DNA from: Blastocystis sp. Blastoise
Lineage: Eukaryota > Sar > Bigyra > Opalinata > Blastocystidae
NCBI GenBank assembly: GCA_039096225.1
Contig: JBBPEB010000020.1
Coordinates: forward strand, 444,501 to 508,500
Length of the DNA: 64,000 nt
Direction: 5' to 3'
Both the position numbers and the translations under genes were made by a program. The number at the start of each line of letters is the position of its first letter. Positions within the stretch are counted from its first letter, which is position 1. The notes under the pieces are model-generated. The model was given only the letters and a program-made list of their open reading frames with translations, searched no databases and was not told the origin of the DNA. This document shows, piece by piece, positions 53,601 to 64,000 of the stretch.

Positions 53601-55172
53601 TTAATAAAATTTAAATTGTATTCCATGAAAATGTTTTTTAGGGACTTTGACTTTAAAGAATGCATTACTTTTATGTTTTTTACATAAACCATGACCCCGA
53701 TGAATAGGTTCTAAAGGAGGCATAGTAGAAAGACTACGTAATGCATAAGTATCTGAATTATTCATAACTATAGGTGTAGAGTTTTCATCTTGAGTATTCT
53801 GTTGCATAAGAGATGCTTGAGTATTCGTTAATTCTGAATCTGTTGTATTATTATGTAAATGATCAGGTAATAATTGTTTATTACGTATAAAACGATTATA
53901 ACGATCTCTAGAATTCTCTGGAACTTCTTCAGATTCTAATGAACATCCTACAGGTAATTCATTTTCTAAATCTGTTTTATCAGGATAATGATGCTTTAAT
54001 AGATCTTTATAATATCTTAATGTAATCATTATAGTATCATTATCTGATGAATATTGTTCTAGACTACTTAATATCGATTCTGATTTCATATTGAAATTCT
54101 CTTTACCAAATACATCTTCATAGTCTTCTTCATATTGTTCTATACGATCATTAAATCGTTTACATAAAAATAATAATTTATTCAATTGATTAATTTCTCT
54201 TGTATAAGTAATATTATTCATATCAATATGAAATGTTCTTGTTTTATTATCTAAATCTTGCAATTTAGTTGAATGAGAAGATAAATAAGGAGATATATAA
54301 TTTTCCATATGTGTTGATTGACTATGTAACATCTTCATAATCGAATTTTCAAACAGTTCTACACCTTTAGATTCATGTTCTGAATCATTATGTTGGAATT
54401 GTGCTTCTCTTGATAATCTATAATAATATTGAGCAAATAAATGTCTTATAATATCACAACCATTAATTAAAGAATTATTCTGTTGTGTTTTATAAATCCA
54501 GCCTAAATGGGGTTTTATATATTCATCACCAAATTTCAAATCACGTACTTTACCACCATTCTCAGTAACAAATAAATAATGTCTTGGAAATAAACGTAAG
54601 GATCTAGCTAAGACATTTAAATATTCTTCTGATAAATACTGATAAGTAGGATATTCATTCTTACCAATTTCAAATCGATTCTTTGTATCATTCACATGAA
54701 TAGTCAAAGTATTTAAATCAATATAATTGGTTGTTCTTCTTAACGATAAAGGAATTTGTTGACCACGAGTATAGATTACACAATCATTATAATCATTACG
54801 AGCACATAATGTATCATAAGTTAAAACTAATAAATAACTATTCACATAATATAAATCATTAGGATTTTCTAAATAATTCTTTTTGGTGATATTAATGATT
54901 TCTCCCCAATCAGCTTCACAATTAATAATTTTCTGAGTGATTTCATAATGTCTTGAATAAGTAGCATCAATTTGTAAAGAACCCCATAAATGTTCCCATT
55001 TCTTTATATTTTGTGGAGTAAATGCTTTATAATTAATGATATCTTCATCATCTGTACAAATAGATATATTCTTCATTATATAAGTAATCATTTGCATATA
55101 ATTAGCTACAGTAGTATTGGATAATCCACCTTGTTGTCCAGGAGCTTCTGTTTGTGTATCACTGGTAGGCAC
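53601..55172 (-). CDS. Tyrosine recombinase 2, 523 aa
   Basis: ATG at 55172. Catalytic layout: first Arg in LCARNDYNDC, candidate Lys in VNDTKNRFEIGKN, second Arg in CDIIRHLFAQYYY, then MLHSQSTHMENYISPYL with two His and the nucleophilic Tyr. It shares this layout with recombinase 1 but is 212 residues longer. It has an N-terminal tail and a ~200-residue C-terminal extension after the Tyr, charged and partly disordered, ending GHGLCKKHKSN...KKHFHG. It is transcribed inward from the right end, tail to tail with the primase-helicase (44 bp between stops). No heat-shock array precedes it. One enzyme may integrate and the other excise or resolve, or one may be a captured second integrase; both look intact. 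Confidence 0.8.
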   Translation of the reverse strand: MPTSDTQTEAPGQQGGLSNTTVANYMQMITYIMKNISICTDDEDIINYKAFTPQNIKKWEHLWGSLQIDATYSRHYEITQKIINCEADWGEIINITKKNYLENPNDLYYVNSYLLVLTYDTLCARNDYNDCVIYTRGQQIPLSLRRTTNYIDLNTLTIHVNDTKNRFEIGKNEYPTYQYLSEEYLNVLARSLRLFPRHYLFVTENGGKVRDLKFGDEYIKPHLGWIYKTQQNNSLINGCDIIRHLFAQYYYRLSREAQFQHNDSEHESKGVELFENSIMKMLHSQSTHMENYISPYLSSHSTKLQDLDNKTRTFHIDMNNITYTREINQLNKLLFLCKRFNDRIEQYEEDYEDVFGKENFNMKSESILSSLEQYSSDNDTIMITLRYYKDLLKHHYPDKTDLENELPVGCSLESEEVPENSRDRYNRFIRNKQLLPDHLHNNTTDSELTNTQASLMQQNTQDENSTPIVMNNSDTYALRSLSTMPPLEPIHRGHGLCKKHKSNAFFKVKVPKKHFHGIQFKFY

Positions 55173-55990
55173 TTTTGACTTTTTAAAGGGTTTTAATTGG
55201 TTAATTTTCGTTCAAGACTCATTTAGCCAATGAGAATTCAATAAAAAAAAGACTTAGGCAAAAAAAAGAAAATTTTCACAAAAATTTTAAGACGACTTTT
55301 GATTTAGACTCAAAGACCATATTAAACCTATTTTATTAAAGAATTGACATTATTTTTTATTTATAGAGGGTCACACGATATCCAAACCGTTTTTCTTTTG
55401 TTTTAAGTCGTAATTCTGATGAAAATGGGGGTCAATATTTTAAAACATTATGTCTCTCTGTTTAAAGTTTAGACCGTTTTAGAGTCATAAATGTAATTAA
55501 AAGTCAAACAGCTGACCTCTATGGCTCAAAACAAAAATTCAGCCAAAAAGTCAAAATTTTGTATTTTTTTTACACTGAAAAAAAGAGCCGAGCCTATTTG
55601 TATCATGGACAGTTAGACCAGATTTTTGTTTTTTAAATATTTACGGGAATATATTTCTTGTTCAAAACTGAGTCTATCTATATTTTATTGTATAAAAGAG
55701 GACACAAAGGTTTTAAAATGGTTTTTTCTTTTGATTTCAATATGAAATAAAATTCCCCATTAGAAAAATATATCGGGGATCATAAAAAGACGGACTTTTC
55801 TCAGAATGAAATAAAAGTCTTTTTATGAGTTGCTTTTATAATTAATTCTGATATGAATAGAAGTCTCAAGTAAAAATTAATAGTTTTCAAAAGAATAAGC
55901 AAACAGATCATAGAGTCAAAGAAAATGAGTTTTTATTTTCAAAGTTTTGATTATTGGGATACAACAGTATTGTTTGTATATGGTTGTGTT
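55173..55990. other. Right non-coding arm of the virus-like element
   Basis: No gene. Upstream region of recombinase 2 with ATTGG/GCCAATGAG CCAAT-type boxes (about 55187, 55217) and many AGTCAAA/GACTCAAA words. It is less AT-rich than the DNA beyond 56 kb. No clear inverted copy of the left arm was found by eye. Confidence 0.4.
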
Positions 55991-56234
55991 TGAACTGTTA
56001 TAAACTAAAATTCTAATAAACTATCATGAAATATATCAAAATAAAAAAAACTATTTTTTTATGAAAATATTTATTTTTTGACTAAATAGTTTGAATTTAA
56101 CTGTGAATTCATCTTATATTTTAAATATATTGTCTATAACTAAAACTAGAGTTTATAATAAGAATTGTTTACGTTTTTAAGCTCAACACATAATATATCA
56201 GTATTTATTTATTAAAAATTTCCTATTTTGCAAC

Positions 56235-56617
56235 ATGATTCTTTTAGATTTTTCCATTTTGGGTTTCCTCTTCAGTCCAGACAGTCTCCTTGGCTTATTT
56301 CAAAATGATTCGTTAGAGTATCATGTTGGTTTATTTCTTGTAAAATATTTTTTTACATTTACTTTTTTAATTCTTTTAGGTTCCTTGGTTATTCTCATTT
56401 ACACTTCTTTCAAACAGCCAACCAACAGATTAATGAAGGTATATAAATATTTTTTTATTATTTTATTTACATTTACTCATTTTTTTTCAATTTCTTATTA
56501 AAATTATTCTTTTGTTATTTGTTTATTTTATTTTATTTTTATTATATGTTTATTATATATTATATTATATAGGATACTAATTTTCTTTTTCCATTCGTGA
56601 ATTATGATCTTAGTTGA
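56235..56617 (+). CDS. Small membrane protein, 82 aa, two exons
   Basis: Exons 56235-56438 and 56573-56617 join in phase 0 across a 134-bp GTATAT...TATAG intron, ending in TGA. Exon 1 starts with ATG and has a hydrophobic N-terminal segment (LDFSILGFLFS) and a strong transmembrane helix (YFFTFTFLILLGSLVILIY), followed by a polar stretch KQPTNRLMK. Exon 2 adds DTNFLFPFVNYDLS. No family recognised. Being spliced, it resembles host genes rather than the adjacent virus-like element. It lies 245 bp beyond the inferred right edge. Confidence 0.5.
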
Positions 56618-56651
56618 GTCTTTTTTATTTAAAATGGTAAATTATGATAAA

Positions 56652-56820
<169 letters not shown>

Positions 56821-57009
56821 TACATATACGATGTGGACGATGTGAATTGAGAAGCAATTAATTGATTAAAAGATTAAAGACAGAAACATGAAGAAAATAT
56901 CTCTATATATATAGAGCAGTTGAAGATTAAGAACAGTAACATAGAAAAAACATTGAAGGCAAAGAAAGAAATGAAGTTAATTTGAATGATTTGAAGTTAT
57001 AGGTATACA

Positions 57010-57296
57010 TATATTGTTATCATTATTTTATTATTTCATTATTTCATTATTTCATTATTTCATTATTTTATTATTTTATTATTTCATTATTTTATTATTT
57101 TATTATTTTATTATTTCATTATTTTATTATTTCATTATTTTATTATTTTATTATTTTATTATTTAATATTTTATTAATATACAAATTATTTAAAGATAAA
57201 AAAATAACAAAAGATAATTTATACTTTATAAAAATAAAAAGATGCTTAAATTGATGAAGATGATGATGATGTTACTTTGTATATTCTTATTATACT

Positions 57297-57352
<56 letters not shown>
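57010..57352. repeat. TTATTTCATTATTTTA repeat and (AT)n run
   Basis: 57010-57170 is a pentamer/decamer mosaic of ATTAT[TC]TT[CA]; 57300-57352 is an uninterrupted (AT)n. Nothing coding. Confidence 0.9.
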
Positions 57353-57355
<3 letters not shown>

Positions 57356-60300
57356 TTTTGCGTAATGTATTTATTGTATAGATATGTTTTATTCTACTAT
57401 TCATTGTGTATATATTCATTTCATTTAATGTACATAATATGATGTGTTTTTCTTTCATTTATTTAATTTACTTTAATTGAACGTCATACTTTTCTTAGAT
57501 ATTAGTGCTATAAATTTATCTTTAATATATCATATAGAACATTATACAATTTTATATGTTTTTCTCTAACTTATTTCATATCTTATTCTTCCTATTATGT
57601 AGATTATTCTTTCTGGAATTTATTTACTGTCTTCCACTCCTACTATGCTATTACTTTTGTTTGAAATATTATATTAGTTCTACAAAATTATCAACTTCAA
57701 TTCTTGTTGAAAAAAAATAACATAGCAATTTATATCCATGTATTCAAGATTCTTACTATACTACTGTTTAATTATGTTCCTTTATTACTACTATAAATAT
57801 ATATTACTGAATATCAAATGTATAATGAATACTTCTGTTATCATATCTCTTTTTTGATTTATTTTTATTAACTCTTCTATATGATATTTATTGTTATCTG
57901 CTATCAAAATGAATTATAACTATTGACATATTATGCAATAATATTCTATTAATATTTAATTGTTTTTTGAGTTGCATTACAATTATCCTATTGTTATTAG
58001 TTAATAACATTCCTTCCACTTATCAGTCACTTGTATTGATATCCCTAATTGTATTCCTATTTTTTATTCTTACTAAACCTTCTATGATATTCTTACTTAT
58101 TCAGTCATATTTTTGTACGTATCAATTTGTATTTGAATTGTTATTGCTACTACTTACCTACTGCATTACTCGGGTACTAATTTTGATTTTATTTATGTAT
58201 GATGGTCAGAATTTTTCTAAATTCAATTATATCTTTATAACAGTCATTTATTTGGTTTATGTATTATTTCATGATTCTACTAATATTATGTGTATTATAA
58301 TAAATACTACTATATATGATATTATTCTAATTCCTTTTTGTTTTTTATTTTACTAGCTAATTTAATAATTCAAAATAAACTAATATTAGTCAATAAAGTA
58401 CTGTTGTTTACTCTAAATTTTACTAGAGGTTATATACAATTTATACTATGAATGTCGTTTTCTAATAGTATTCTTCAAACACTTTTTATACACTACAAAT
58501 ATATGCTACTACTTCTTTTTAATATTTGCTACTAGTGACATTATTCCTATTGTCATTGCTTCTTCTATATTTGTTGCCTTTCTTTGATTATTTGAAGTAT
58601 AACTATTGGTCAACTATCTGATTTATAATATTTTTTTCTATTCAGTAGAACCATTATTACAATTTTATATCCTAATTTTATATCTTATTACATCTAAATA
58701 AGCTTTTTGATATGTATCACAATCTCTTACATTTCTATTATAATTGTATATCAATACTAATATAAAAATATATGTTAGAATTATTATATTATAGAATTGT
58801 TGTATTAATTTCATGGACTTTTATTATATCTAACTATTGATATTTAATATAAAATCAATATTATTACTATTATATTATATTTCAGGATTGAAACTAATCA
58901 ATAAATCGTCCAATATTAGCATTTAATACCACAAAATCTATTCTCACCTTTTGGTACTATGATAATATTTATCTACACTTTACAAAGTATTAATATGTTG
59001 AAAAAAAAAAGATTATGAAATAATTATTTTTAATGTTACTCGTTATTTAATCGATATTTGTCTCTTCATAATGATATTTTTTATCTATAAATAAGTCATC
59101 AGTCTGATTATTTCGATTAATCCTATTCCTTTAATTACTCTGTAAAGCGTATTAATCCGTTAATGCTTATTTTTCTTTAACGTTCATTCGTCTTATAAAG
59201 TTTAATTATCTTATAACGTATATTAACCCTTTAGCTTCTATTATTCTAATATACACATAATTACTATAACTGATAAATATTAAAAGTTCAATTAGATATA
59301 TTAAAGATAATCGTATATATTCTGCAATTCTACTAATTCTACTACGTCCATCAATTTTACTAATTTTACTAATTCTATTAGTTCTATTACTTTTTATACT
59401 AGTAATCCGATATTTTTATAACCTCTATTATCTAAATTAATCCTAGAAATTCCATAAATCTCATAACTTCTATAATTTCTACTATTTTTGTAACTTCTAC
59501 AGCTTTCATTAGTCATATAACTTCTGTTCCTCATATAGAATCTATTAATGTCATAGTTTCTATTTTACTTTTAACTTCTAACAATTTATATTTCTTATTA
59601 TATTAATACTATAGTATCTTTTATCTTATGTATTCTATTATTTCTATTACTCATTTATATCCTATTAATCTTAGAAATTCTATTACTATTATTAATCATA
59701 AAATGTCTTTAACTTCTATTAGTTCTATAATCTCTGTTAATCTTATAGTTTCTATACCATCCATTAATCTTATAATCTCTACTATTAATATAGCTTCTTC
59801 ACCATCTATTTGTCTTAACGATTTTATTAGTAGCATTATTATATAAATTCTATTAATTATATGATTTCTATAACTTCTATTAACTCCATAAACTGTATTA
59901 ACAGTAAAACATCTATACATTCTATTAATTTGTAGTTTCTATTGATCTTATGGTCTATTGATCCTATTACTTCTTTAAAATTCACTAATCCTATACTTTC
60001 TTTTAATCCTATACCTTTTATTAATCTTATACCTTTTATTAATCTTATACATTCTACTAGCATTATTATCTATTAATTTGAGCGACTACACCTTCTATTA
60101 TTCTTATAACTTCTATATACAGTACTAATCATATATCATATATTAATTCTATAAATCTTATAACTTCTATTTATCCTCAAACATTTATAATTTATTAATT
60201 TTATAACCTCTATTTATTCTATAATGATCATTAATCTATAATGTTAGTAATTTCTATCAATCCTATAACTTTTGACAATCTTTTAATTGATATACCTTCT

Positions 60301-61220
60301 ATTAAGTCTATAACTATTTTGAAACCTCTCACATTTATTAATCTAATAATGTTTATAACTACTTTATTTTATATATTCTGTAAATAATTATATTATTTTG
60401 TTTGCTGCTTTTAAAGAATTACATTATATCCTAATACTGATGATTATAAATATTCTTTTTAGTGTTATTATTTTTTACAGATTGTGCATCCAATTCATCT
60501 ATTATCATGATTATCAATTCTTATTGTTCTTTATTTGTTTCCTGAAAGATGCCTTTAACCTTTTATATAATTCCATTTACTGTCCTTATTTCTGAGGATA
60601 TCTATAATAGTGATTCTAAACACATTAATAATTTTTTGATGTTAACATTTGTTGTTTATTGGATAGCCTTAACAATAATATCATAAATAGTAGATACAAA
60701 TTTTTCAGGAATTTAAACTCGTTTTTATTCTTAATGATTTATTGTTCTACATAATTATTCTTCGTGAATTCTATAATGTTTAATACTTTGTTACTAACTA
60801 CAATATTGATATCCCAGATCTGAATATATGTCATTTTAAATAATTAACACAAAGTTATATTAATAAAAAAAATAATCTTATTGTATTATATGATAAATAT
60901 TTGGCTAATAGAATTATCATAAATAATTAAAAATCATAATTGATATACCTGTAGTAATAATAATTTGCTATTTTAATGATTACTGAATGAGTATTTTATG
61001 TAATAGTTCTGTTAAAATTCTTATTTTTTAAGGCTTAAAAAAGTCATTTATTCAATACTGTTTTACTTTATAATATAGATCGAAACAAAATAATATAATG
61101 ACATAAATATGATTAGATAACCGTATTAGAAAAATAAAATTGTAACAAAAATATTATGTAATATATATCTTACTAAGAATGAAACATATTATTAATACTA
61201 GAAATATAATAGTTTTATGT
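57353..61220. other. Gene-poor T-rich region with a degenerate repeat tract
   Basis: T-rich on the plus strand, so plus-strand frames look hydrophobic (for example 57967-58356, which has no ATG start); none is convincing. From about 59330 to 60380 the sequence becomes a degenerate repeat of TTCTATTAATCTTATAACTT-like units of about 18-20 bp. No RNA gene or mobile element end was recognised. Confidence 0.5.
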
Positions 61221-63760
61221 TCATATTGTATTATTATGTCGAGTTATAAACACAGTATTCGTGATAACTGTTCTTCCATCAACTACTCCAGTATTATCTT
61301 GATCGTCTTTCTCATTTCCCTATATTAAAGAAATTTTATTAAAAAGATATATATATATATATACCTCTGCATATGTTTCATCATTATTTCGATTGATATA
61401 CTCATGGACATCTGCAATTATTAAATTAAAAGGTTCAATATCAGATATAGATATGAAACTAGATACATATTCCTTTCTTTTTGACAGAACTTCATTAGAA
61501 TCATTAACTATGTAATACAATCCTGTTGTTGATACTCGTGCATATGGATATTCATGCTTTTTTATCAATAATAAAGATCCAATTTGGATATAACATAGAG
61601 CTTTAATTAAGTGAACTTTATGACTATTTATTGTGTCATAAGTGAAGTACATAATATATGAATTGTCAATTGTTTCTATTCCTTGGTCAATATCAGAAGA
61701 ATTAAATATTATTGAATCATTTAATATTATCTCAGAGTAAAATGTCATTTCTAGTTTTTCTAAATTATTAAAAATTATTTTACACAAGGAAGGATCATTT
61801 AGAATATCATCAACATATATAATTTCATTGATATCTATGCCTTGATAGAGACGTTCTTTAAGTATACTATCATTTGATGATAGAATAATCTTAGCTATAT
61901 CTTTCATATCATTTTTATACAATTTAATTTTATCAATTCCTCTTATTCCTTTCACTGTATCAATACCATTATAATTAATAATAATACTATTAAAAGTATC
62001 AGATATTATTTGTTGAGGATGTATATCAATACTAATTCTAGATTCATTATCATTATTAGTAATACTATTAGAATCTATTGAGAATTCATCTAATATATAA
62101 TCGTTGGAGTATTTTTTCATATTTATATCTAGTACCTCCCTCTCAATTACGCATCGAATACATGATTCGTTAAAGTTTTTTCTTCCAAAGGATACTCTTT
62201 TAAGAAACGAATAGAATCTTTCTGACTGAAAAGTGGAAGCATAATATATAGAACCAGAGTTTATAATAGAATCATAAAGATGTTGAATAAGATGTAACTG
62301 TGTATTCAAAATTTCTTTTGGAAGCAGGAGTTCACATAAAAAACAGAATATATAGCATTGATCTTTAAACATATTTAAAATATTCTGTGAAGTATTTCCA
62401 CGATATATGTAGACATTACGTATAATAGTTGCTAATGGATCAATAAGTAAAATAAGTGGAGAATCAGAAGCACTGAAATCTAAAGTAATAAGAGGAAGAA
62501 TACATGAAGTAAAAAAAATTCTAGTATGTGAGGACATATTGTAGAATTTTTTCTCATTCAATATATATCTAAATTCGTATTCATTATCATTGTAGAGTGT
62601 ATTGATTGCTAGTATTCTTGAATTAAGAATAGACATATTCTCATCATCTAGACAATATGTCATAAGTAGTTTCTGAGGATTTATACTATCATTTTTAGCT
62701 AATTTAGTAGTATAATCTGTAACATTATAATGGAATAAGAGATTTAAGATAAGAGTACAAACATTGTTGAATAAATGCATAGGATCAAGTGTATAGCTTG
62801 TAGATGCATCAAAATAAGTTAGTGATTCAAAAACACTAGGTTTTTGCTTTATTCCAATATTTGATCCATTTTCAGATGATAATTCGCGATTATTTTGAAT
62901 AGATTCTTTAGTTCTTTGATTATATGTTATTGTGTCGAATGCATCTGTAAATATATGATCATCAGAAATAGATTCAATAAGAATTTGACTAGTAATAATA
63001 GTATCTTCCTGAGGAGGTGAGGATGAAGAATTATGAGAATTATATAATGGTAGAGAAATAGATGGATAACGAATATTCAGAAGTTTTTTATTTGTATCAT
63101 CAATAGTAACATAATTTTTGATACTTTCATATGCACATTTAATTCCCAGATGAAAATCATCATTTGTTCTATTCCAAAAGAGTTCACAATACCTACAAGG
63201 ATATGAAGAAGAAGAACCGGTAAAACTTCCAACATTAGTAACAGCAGCGCAATCGCCATAAGCGCTTAATAATACAGCTACAACTCTTTTTTTCTCAATT
63301 CTCCCATTTATAAACACATCCATTTCAATACCAGAAGATAGAATAGACAACTCTTTCATTAATATAGTAAGAATTGTATTTGATAATGATTCTTTAGTAA
63401 TACAATAAGTCCAGAATACACGTTGATCATTTATTCGTTCTTTATTGTAATTTAGTAGTTTAAGAAGTATAGGAAATGAAGATTTATTACTTTCTATAAT
63501 AGGATTTGAGAATACACATATACCATCACATGTCATATCGAATAGAAGAAAAATGTCACCATTATCTAATACTGATTCTATATATCTTCTATAATTTTTT
63601 TCCTGACATATATGAAGGAAGAGTATTAGGTAGACTTTCAATTGGCATAGATAAATAATACTGTATTTCTTCTTTTGTATAATAAGAAATATCTTCCATT
63701 AAAGACATCGAAGAAACCATATATCGAATTCTTGGAATTAATGGAATAATTGATACCTTT
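61221..63760 (-). pseudogene. Second Tnp2-like transposase, frameshifted, 5' exons not seen
   Basis: Homologue of the 28.6-32.2 kb transposase. Shared landmarks are IPLIPRI, YYTKEEIQYYL, DIFLLFDMTCDG (first catalytic Asp region), LLSAYGDCAAVTNVG, YPCRYCE, LDPMHLFNNV and STFQSERFYSFLKR. The final exon 61221-61319 joins across a 45-bp intron (61320-61364) in phase 0, mirroring the last intron of the other copy. At 63595-63601 a run of seven A (minus strand) shifts the frame; six A would keep the homologous frame (SGK then YRRY). So it is broken by one base, or the run is a sequencing error. Divergence from copy 1 shows these are different families. Upstream exons may lie beyond the right edge. 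Confidence 0.75.
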
Positions 63761-63784
63761 GATCCTTTATCATGACATAAATAA

Positions 63785-64000
63785 TAAATATTAAATGTTA
63801 ATATAATATATATTAAGAAAAACATTATTAAGAAATATATTATAAAGAAATATAATATATAAAAAAATTTATTATTAAGATATAAAATGTAAAGAAACAT
63901 ATTATAATGAAACACATTACAAAGAAATATACTATTAAGAAATATAATAATAAGAAATATAATAATAAGAAATATAATAATAAGAAATATACTATTAAGA
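63785..64000. repeat. AAGAAATATAATAAT tandem repeat at the right edge
   Basis: A 15-bp unit of AAGAAATATAATAAT and variants, regular from about 63915, more degenerate before. It runs off the window. Confidence 0.85.

Larger units (their letters stand above)
42270..55990. mobile_element. Polinton-like, virus-derived element with heat-shock-type promoters
   Basis: Compact, mostly intronless, tightly spaced genes on both strands contrast with the surrounding intron-rich AT desert. Gene set: inward-facing tyrosine recombinases at each end, a primase-SF3 helicase, an adenain-like protease, a Gly-rich precursor with matching cleavage sites, a possible SSB and small unknown proteins. This combination is known from polinton-like viruses and relatives. 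Boundaries are set only by base composition and gene content: the less AT-rich sequence begins near 42.27 kb and ends near 55.99 kb. I found no convincing long terminal inverted repeats or attachment-site duplications. A major capsid protein and a packaging ATPase were not recognised, so the element may be reduced or carry unrecognisable versions. All ten genes are open, arguing for recent arrival or selection. Confidence 0.75.

Noticed and set aside
42270-55990. Long terminal inverted repeats bounding the virus-like element
   Set aside because: I compared the left (42.2-43.6 kb) and right (55.2-56.2 kb) arms by eye in both orientations and found only short AT-rich similarities. A computed alignment could still reveal diverged repeats.
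57967-58356. 129-aa hydrophobic frame
   Set aside because: No ATG start, T-rich composition gives hydrophobic codons by default, and there is no splice or neighbour support.

Overview
The window is very AT-rich nuclear DNA from a microbial eukaryote. Genes carry short introns (about 40-130 bp, typically GTATNT...ATAG), many proteins contain long Asn/Ser/Asp runs, and microsatellites are abundant. An anaerobic gut fungus, another early-branching fungus or an amoebozoan would fit; I cannot decide among them from sequence alone. Almost everything recognisable is a mobile element or a virus-like element.

Layout. (1) 1-2.2 kb: multi-exon hAT transposase running off the left edge, minus strand. 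(2) 2.5-7.1 kb: minus-strand gene cluster (an Asn-rich 1207-aa protein and a broken gene with a viral-type Gly-Gly/KRGG motif) that looks like the remains of a virus-like element; a 262-bp non-autonomous Helitron sits inside the broken gene. (3) 7.1-10.7 kb: degenerate 490-bp tandem repeats and a 711-bp foldback element. (4) 10.8-12.0 kb: a possible basic protein gene and a five-exon gene for a small predicted secreted protein. (5) 12.2-24.9 kb: two different Helitrons tail to tail. The plus-strand Rep-helicase has two in-frame stops. The minus-strand one is intact and both ends of its element (18435-24863) can be proposed. (6) 24.9-27.4 kb: AT-rich spacer with a hAT MITE (perfect 8-bp target duplication) and a long hairpin. 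(7) 27.4-32.2 kb: a Tnp2-like transposase gene of six exons, divergently paired with a four-exon gene for a 247-aa accessory protein. (8) 33.0-35.7 kb: a minisatellite, then a gene-poor desert to about 42.3 kb. (9) About 42.3-56 kb: a compact, mostly intronless polinton-like/virus-derived element. (10) 56-61 kb: a small two-exon membrane-protein gene, microsatellites and a gene-poor tract. (11) 61.2-63.8 kb: a second, divergent Tnp2-like transposase with a 1-nt frameshift.

The outstanding system is the 42.3-56 kb element. It encodes two tyrosine recombinases, one near each end and both pointing inward; a primase-SF3 helicase fusion; an adenain-like cysteine protease; directly upstream of it a 548-aa Gly-rich basic protein carrying four sites that fit the adenain cleavage consensus; a possible ssDNA-binding protein; and four small unknown proteins. 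No major capsid protein or packaging ATPase was recognised. Six of its genes, including replication and integration genes, are preceded by arrays of perfectly phased TTCnnGAA units. These are textbook heat-shock elements, up to ten pentamers long. The protease/precursor block, orf175 and the right-hand recombinase lack them at close range. This suggests a virus-like element that reads the host heat-shock factor as its induction signal, with a stress-responsive early class and a separate late class.

Many genes are split by introns and were assembled by hand from GT/AG signals and phase agreement. Exon models are therefore predictions, but phases agree at every junction given.
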